NCBI GenBank assembly: GCA_035370405.1
Contig: DAOOVT010000012.1
Coordinates: forward strand, 1 to 25,696
DNA length: 25,696 nt
Reading direction: 5' to 3'
Source: UBA5232 sp035370405
GTDB taxonomy: Bacteria; Patescibacteriota; Dojkabacteria; SC72
The position numbers and the translations under genes are program-made. The notes beneath the pieces are model-generated. The model ran no database searches and had not been told where the DNA came from. It worked only from the letters and a program-made list of their open reading frames with translations. Positions 21,676 through 25,696 of this stretch are shown here, in pieces; position 1 is the first letter of the stretch; every line of letters begins with the position of its first letter.

Positions 21676-23133
21676 ATGAATAATGGAAAAGTATATATAA
21701 CTACAACTTTGCCCTATGTTAATGCAGAACCTCATATTGGTCATGCTTTGGAGTTCGTTCAGGCTGATGCATCTGCTAGGTATTTTCGTCAAAAGTTAGG
21801 AAGGGAGAATGTTTTTTTTAATGTAGGAACAGATGAGCATGGATTGAAAATTTACAGAAAGGCTTTAGAAGAGAATGTTTCTGTACATGATTTTGTTGAT
21901 AAATATGCTCAAAGATTTGTTGATTACTGTAAGTTGTTTTTTGTTGATTATGATTTCTTCTACAGAACTTCTTCAAAAGAGCATGTAAAGGTAGCTCAGG
22001 AATTTTGGAAGAGGTGTGCAAAACGTGGAGATATTTACAAAAAGAGTTACAAGGGATTGTACTGTGTCGGTTGTGAAAGATTCATAACAGAAAAAGAATT
22101 AGTTGATGGAAAATGTCCAGATCATAATGTTGAACCAGAGCTAAAGGAAGAGGAGAATTATTTCTTCAGGTTAACATCATACAGAGAAAGACTTTTAAAA
22201 TGGTTAGATGAGAATCCTGATTGTATTAAACCAAGGTCCTCATTTGATGAATTAAGGAGAATTATTTCTGAAATAGAGGATATTAGTATTTCAAGAGTGA
22301 AAGAAAACCTTCCTTGGGGTATTGATGTTCCAGGAGATGATTCTCAAGTCATGTATGTTTGGTTTGATGCTTTGACTAATTATGTTGGTGCAGTCGGTTT
22401 CGCAGAAGACGAGAAGAAACTTAATGAGTGGTGGAATAATTCTGTGCAGTTTTTCGGTCCAGATAATTTGAGATTTCAAGGTGCCATATGGCAAGGTATG
22501 TTAATGTCAGCCAATCTTTCAAACACAAAAAGACTTCTTAGGCATGGAATGGTTTTAGCGTCAGATGGTAGAAAAATGGCAAAGTCTCTCGGTAATGTTG
22601 TGTCTCCATTTGACCAAGAGAAAAAATATGGTGCAGAAATAGTAAGGTTCTATTTACTTGCAGGGATTTCAACATTTTTTGATTCAGCATACAAGGAGGA
22701 TGATTTAGTGAATATGTATAATGCAAGACTTGCTGATAACTATGGGAATTTGCTAAACAGAGTAATACATTTAGCAAATGCAACTGGAGTTGAGATTAAT
22801 AATAAAGAGGCGGTTGAAAAAGACTTCCTTGATGAAGTAAATAGATATGAGAATGAAATTGATACTTTGTATGAAGGTTTTGAGATTTCTAGTGCTTTGG
22901 AGAAGGTTGATGAATTAGCTGATTTTGGGAATAAGTATATTACAAGAGAAGAACCATGGAGCAAGGGTTTAGAAAAAGGAAAGGTAGAAATAATACTAAA
23001 TAATTTAAGTTATTTATTATCTGTTGTTACAAAGTTGTATTATCCAGCTATTCCGCTAAGTAGTGTGAAAGCAGAAAAAGCACTAAAAGATAGGGAGAAA
23101 ATAATTCTTTTCAACAAACTTCAGTCTTTATGA
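21676..23133 (+). CDS. metG: Methionine--tRNA ligase
   Basis: Charges tRNA-Met, including the initiator. A class Ia synthetase of 485 aa with the HIGH motif in VNAEPHIGHALEFVQAD near the N-terminus and the KMSKS loop as DGRKMAKSLGN (Ser to Ala at the third position, as in many MetRS). One Cys/His knuckle (YCVGCERFITEKELVDGKC-PDH) lies in the connective peptide. The anticodon-binding helical domain follows (SALEKVDELADFGNKYI, EEPWSKG), and the protein ends without the C-terminal dimerisation (Trbp111-like) domain. There is no Shine-Dalgarno; a TATAAT lies 7 nt upstream. Its stop TGA is part of the -10 element of the next operon. Confidence 0.97.
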   Translation: MNNGKVYITTTLPYVNAEPHIGHALEFVQADASARYFRQKLGRENVFFNVGTDEHGLKIYRKALEENVSVHDFVDKYAQRFVDYCKLFFVDYDFFYRTSSKEHVKVAQEFWKRCAKRGDIYKKSYKGLYCVGCERFITEKELVDGKCPDHNVEPELKEEENYFFRLTSYRERLLKWLDENPDCIKPRSSFDELRRIISEIEDISISRVKENLPWGIDVPGDDSQVMYVWFDALTNYVGAVGFAEDEKKLNEWWNNSVQFFGPDNLRFQGAIWQGMLMSANLSNTKRLLRHGMVLASDGRKMAKSLGNVVSPFDQEKKYGAEIVRFYLLAGISTFFDSAYKEDDLVNMYNARLADNYGNLLNRVIHLANATGVEINNKEAVEKDFLDEVNRYENEIDTLYEGFEISSALEKVDELADFGNKYITREEPWSKGLEKGKVEIILNNLSYLLSVVTKLYYPAIPLSSVKAEKALKDREKIILFNKLQSL

Positions 23134-23139
23134 TATACT
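23131..23139 (+). promoter_or_regulatory. Extended -10 of the pilN-pilO operon
   Basis: TGATATACT (TGn-TATACT) at 23131-23139, sharing its first three bases with the metG stop codon. Predicted start is near 23146, leaving about 20 nt before ATG 23166. Confidence 0.5.
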
Positions 23140-23165
23140 GAGGTTGTACAAATTAAAACTGCTCA

Positions 23166-23717
23166 ATGCTTACATCTAAAAAGGAACCACAATCAATAAA
23201 CTTTTTGGAGCCTGTTTACTCTCCTACGGATATTTGGTCAAAAGCGTATATTTGGCTTACTGATGTTGGCAAATATCTTCTTATCGGTGTTGAGCTTATT
23301 GTTCTAGGGGTGTTTTTTTCTAGGTTTATTCTTGATAGGAAAAATAATGATCTTACGGAAGAAATAAATGATAAGGTTGCTTTGTTGTCAAATGAGAGTT
23401 GGAAACAGAAAGATGTCCTTTTTGGGAACTATCAGGCATTGTTAACGGATGTTAGAAAAGTAAGGGAGAATCAAACAATAAATTCAACAATAATTAGTGA
23501 TTTGATTAGTGGTATTCCTTCTCTTTTATCTCTAGATAGTTTTTCGTTTACAGAAGACCGTGTATTTTTGAGTTTAACGAGTACGAGTTTTGAAACAGTG
23601 AAAAATTATGAAACAGCATTAAAGAATAATCCTGACTATAAAGATGTTACGTTTAATATAGTAAAAGAGAAATCTGACATTGGAGTAAAGGTTACTTTTT
23701 CTTTGATTAGTAAATAA
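23166..23717 (+). CDS. pilN: PilN-like type IV pilus assembly protein
   Basis: A 183-aa inner-membrane protein with a short cytoplasmic N-terminus containing INFLEPVYSPTDIWSKAYIW, where PilN family members carry the conserved INLLP-type PilM-binding motif. One TM helix (about 38-58) is followed by a periplasmic coiled-coil segment and a ferredoxin-like alpha/beta domain (ISGIPSLLSLDSFSF, FETVKNYETAL). PilN and PilO form the alignment subcomplex of type IV pili, which connects to the ATPase via PilM. It is followed by the PilO-like gene after 2 nt. The family assignment rests on topology, the N-terminal motif and gene order. Confidence 0.75.
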   Translation: MLTSKKEPQSINFLEPVYSPTDIWSKAYIWLTDVGKYLLIGVELIVLGVFFSRFILDRKNNDLTEEINDKVALLSNESWKQKDVLFGNYQALLTDVRKVRENQTINSTIISDLISGIPSLLSLDSFSFTEDRVFLSLTSTSFETVKNYETALKNNPDYKDVTFNIVKEKSDIGVKVTFSLISK

Positions 23718-23719
23718 GT

Positions 23720-24340
23720 ATGGAGAATGAGAATATTAGTACAGTAGAATATATAAAGATAGTGAAAGAGGCTCCTGAGAAGAGGAAGGGTTATGGTTTT
23801 TTTGCTGCTACAATTGTAGCTTCTATTTTGTTAATTGTATTTGCGATTAGACCAACACTGGCAACGATTACAAGGATAAATAAGGAGATAAAAAGTAAGG
23901 AAATTATGAATTCTCAGCTTGATACGAAAATAACTACTTTATCTTCTTTGGATAAAGTATATCTAGAGAATAAAGAGAATTTTGATAGCTTGAAATTAAT
24001 TTTTCCTGCTGATATGAATTTTAGTCTTTTCTTGTCAAATGTAGATTCCATTGTTGCTAGGAATGGTTTTTCACTATCAGGAATAACTTTTGATGATTAC
24101 AAAGGAGAGACTTACAAGAGTTCTTCTTCCTCTATTCTAAAGCCAAAGACAGTTAGGGTTTCAGTAAGTGGGAAGGTTGTAAATATTGTTAATTTATTGA
24201 AAGATTTTGAGGCTTTACCAATGTATCCAGTTGTTGAAACTTTGTCCTTTACGAATCATGAGGACGAGAATGGTATGATTACTTTTAGTATTGGTTTGAG
24301 AATTTATGCGATAGATAATCATAATTTTTACAAAGAATAA
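23720..24340 (+). CDS. pilO: PilO-like type IV pilus assembly protein
   Basis: A 206-aa protein with one TM helix (about 27-46, FFAATIVASILLIVFAI), then a coiled coil (TRINKEIKSKEIMNSQLDTKI region) and a C-terminal ferredoxin-like fold (FSLFLSNVDSIVARNGFSLSGI, quoted here in part as SLFLSNVDSIVARNGF; then SGKVVNIVNLLKDFEALP). This is the PilO plan, the partner of PilN in the pilus alignment complex. It starts 2 nt after the pilN stop and ends 2 nt before the next gene, so the three genes form a tight operon. Confidence 0.78.
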   Translation: MENENISTVEYIKIVKEAPEKRKGYGFFAATIVASILLIVFAIRPTLATITRINKEIKSKEIMNSQLDTKITTLSSLDKVYLENKENFDSLKLIFPADMNFSLFLSNVDSIVARNGFSLSGITFDDYKGETYKSSSSSILKPKTVRVSVSGKVVNIVNLLKDFEALPMYPVVETLSFTNHEDENGMITFSIGLRIYAIDNHNFYKE

Positions 24341-24342
24341 TT

Positions 24343-24585
24343 ATGGATATTGCTAAAAAATCTATGCCCGTATTAATATTGTTATTTATTGTAGCAATAG
24401 TTTGGGTTGGGCTATCAACATATTTTGACGCAACTGGAAAAGTTGTTGATTCTAAAGCTTCTGGTTATACAAGAGGCTTAAAGACATCATTTGATCTAGA
24501 TGAACTGAATAAGGTTATGGAGAAATCAGAGAAAGCATTCCCAGTATCTCCAGATGAATTTCTATCTTTAATGGAAAAAGATTAA
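24343..24585 (+). CDS. Small single-TM protein of the pilN-pilO operon
   Basis: An 80-aa protein with an N-terminal TM helix (about 8-27, PVLILLFIVAIVWVGLSTYF) and a short extracytoplasmic tail rich in Ser, Glu and Lys. It is the third gene of the pilN-pilO operon and occupies the place where other bacteria have pilP, but it is much shorter and shows no lipobox or HQ domain. It may be a minor partner of the alignment complex. Its TAA shares TTAA with the stop of convergent rpoD. Confidence 0.75.
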   Translation: MDIAKKSMPVLILLFIVAIVWVGLSTYFDATGKVVDSKASGYTRGLKTSFDLDELNKVMEKSEKAFPVSPDEFLSLMEKD

Positions 24586-25664
24586 TCTATGTAGTCATCT
24601 AGTTTTTGTTGTGAAGATTTGTCTTTTAGTTTCTTTAATGCTTTCGCTTCTATTTGTCTTATTCTTTCTCTTGTTACTCCAAATTCCTTTCCTACTTCTT
24701 CTAAAGTTCTTGATACTCCATCATCTAAACCGAATCTTAATGAAAGTACTCTCCTCTCTCTGTCTTGTAGAGTATCTAGAATTCCATGTAGTTGATTTTT
24801 TAAATATTCTGATGTTGCATAATCCTCAGGAGATTGAGACCAATCATCAGGAATAATATCTTGTAATTTGCTATCCTTCTCTTCTCCTGTTGGTGTAGAG
24901 AGTGAAGTTGGATTTTGATTTATTTTTCTGATTTCAGCTATTTTTTCGACATCTACTTGCATTTCTTTAGCAATTTCTTCATCTGTAGCTGGTCTTCCAA
25001 GTTTAGTTGCCAGTGCATTAGTAACTTTTCCGTATTTATTGATTGTTTCTATCATATGGACAGGGACCCTTATTGTTCTTGCTTGGTCTGCAATTGCTCT
25101 GGTTATTGCTTGTCTAATCCACCATGTTGCATAGGTGGAAAATTTGAAGCCTTTTTTGTAATCAAATTTTTCTACTGCCCTCATTAGGCCGATATTTCCC
25201 TCTTGTATCAAATCAAGAAGCTCTAAGTTACTTTTGCTGTACTTTTTTGCAATGCTAACCACCAATCTAAGGTTTGCTGTTATTAAAAGTTGTTGTGCTT
25301 CTTTATCTCCTTTTTCTATCCTTTTAGCCAAAATCACCTCCTCTTCACCTGTTAGAAGTGGAATTTTTCCTATTTCATACAGATATGATCGTATTGCATC
25401 AGTAGATATGGTAGATTGAATACTTTTTAGGATTTTTATCTTTTTCTCTAGTGTTAATTCTTCCTTTGAGACGTCTGTTTTTTGATTTTCCTCTGGTTCC
25501 AGTACCTCTATTTCATTTTCCTGTAACTTTTCAAATATTTTATCCAGAAGTTTTACATTATCTTCTATTGTTGGAAAAACATCTAGCAAATCTTCTTGAG
25601 TTAAAAAACCTTGTTCTTTCCCTTTCTTAACCAAGAAATTTATTGCTTTTGTATTATTCGGCAT
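24582..25664 (-). CDS. rpoD: RNA polymerase sigma factor RpoD (primary sigma-70)
   Basis: The housekeeping sigma factor, 360 aa. The N-terminal ~55 residues are a short region-1.1-like helical domain (FLVKKGKEQGFLTQEDLLDVF). Region 1.2 begins near DAIRSYLYEIGKIPLL. Region 2 (about 120-192) includes the core-binding LDLIQEGNIGLMRAVEKFDY and the -10-reading FSTYATWWIRQAITRAI. H183 and E186 in PVHMIETINK are at the positions used for extended -10 recognition. Region 3 and region 4 (TLEEVGKEFGVTRERIRQIE, -35 reading) follow. ATG 25664 has no Shine-Dalgarno; CATAAT ends 6 nt before it. It converges with the pilus operon through a shared TTAA. Confidence 0.97.
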   Translation of the reverse strand: MPNNTKAINFLVKKGKEQGFLTQEDLLDVFPTIEDNVKLLDKIFEKLQENEIEVLEPEENQKTDVSKEELTLEKKIKILKSIQSTISTDAIRSYLYEIGKIPLLTGEEEVILAKRIEKGDKEAQQLLITANLRLVVSIAKKYSKSNLELLDLIQEGNIGLMRAVEKFDYKKGFKFSTYATWWIRQAITRAIADQARTIRVPVHMIETINKYGKVTNALATKLGRPATDEEIAKEMQVDVEKIAEIRKINQNPTSLSTPTGEEKDSKLQDIIPDDWSQSPEDYATSEYLKNQLHGILDTLQDRERRVLSLRFGLDDGVSRTLEEVGKEFGVTRERIRQIEAKALKKLKDKSSQQKLDDYID

Positions 25665-25670
25665 ATTTAA

Positions 25671-25676
25671 ATTATG
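25671..25676 (-). promoter_or_regulatory. -10 element of rpoD
   Basis: CATAAT at 25676..25671 on the minus strand ends 6 nt before ATG 25664, predicting a leaderless mRNA. The upstream -35 lies near or past the window end. Confidence 0.4.
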
Positions 25677-25694
25677 GTATAATTTAGATATATG
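25675..25694 (+). promoter_or_regulatory. Extended -10 and start codon of a divergent gene running off the window
   Basis: TGGTATAAT at 25675-25683 on the plus strand, then 8 nt, then ATG at 25692-25694. It overlaps the rpoD -10 by two bases. The spacing matches the other leaderless promoters in the window, so a plus-strand gene probably starts at 25692. Only five bases of it are visible. Confidence 0.45.
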
Positions 25695-25696
25695 AA

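Noticed and set aside
21487..21792. Minus-strand 101-codon frame across the cassette end and metG start
   Set aside because: It reads through the hairpin terminator and the metG promoter and shows no conserved pattern.
1..25696. CRISPR arrays, insertion sequences, prophage or integrase genes
   Set aside because: I found no spaced direct repeats, transposase motifs or terminal inverted repeats. The only long perfect inverted repeat is the hairpin at 21562-21617.
1..25696. Alternative genetic code (UGA as Gly)
   Set aside because: TGA ends metG and jag at the expected protein lengths, and the conserved proteins read through normally with the standard bacterial code.

Overview
The window looks like part of the chromosome of a Candidate Phyla Radiation (Patescibacteria) bacterium. 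The evidence is an AT-rich, tightly packed genome, short ribosomal and processing proteins, a KH-R3H Jag protein without the Jag-N domain, a valyl-tRNA synthetase lacking the usual C-terminal arm, and small membrane and pilin-like proteins of types common in that group. TGA acts as an ordinary stop (for example metG and jag), so the recoded Gracilibacteria/Absconditabacteria lineages are unlikely. I cannot name the phylum from sequence alone; Dojkabacteria- or Microgenomates-like is a guess.

Layout. 1-4036 is on the minus strand: tmRNA (1-420), a SpoU/TrmH RNA 2'-O-methyltransferase, an 8-TM protein resembling a sensor module without a kinase, an atypical pseudopilin, tRNA-Ser(CGA) and two small membrane proteins. 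A plus-strand OmpR-type regulator with a degenerate receiver domain (4118-4789) converges on dnaN. 4786-8859 is the classical origin neighbourhood: dnaN and dnaA on the minus strand, a 445-bp oriC-like spacer between them, and rpmH, rnpA and yidD divergent on the plus strand, followed by yidC, jag and an O-antigen ligase/polymerase-like protein. 11802-18396 is on the minus strand: a DUF4173-like membrane protein, tRNA-Ser(GGA) and tRNA-Arg(TCT), a baseplate-J-like membrane-anchored protein, an FtsA/PilM-family ATPase and RNase J. 18531-24585 is on the plus strand: valS, a two-gene cassette of unknown function closed by a strong hairpin, metG, and a pilN-pilO-small membrane protein operon. The window ends with rpoD on the minus strand and the first bases of a divergent gene.

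How the parts work together. The origin cluster joins replication initiation (DnaA, the beta clamp) with the conserved L34 / RNase P protein / YidD / YidC / Jag set for translation, RNA processing and membrane insertion. Type IV pilus-like parts are split between two loci about 6.5 kb apart plus a lone pseudopilin. tmRNA, RNase J and the methyltransferase serve RNA quality control.

The most striking structural signal is promoter architecture. Many genes have a -10 element, often the extended form TGnTATAAT, ending 6-8 nt before the start codon. That predicts leaderless or almost leaderless mRNAs. A minority of genes instead carry clear Shine-Dalgarno sequences, notably the unknown cassette at 20898-21553. 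The housekeeping sigma factor in the window keeps the His/Glu residues associated with extended -10 recognition.
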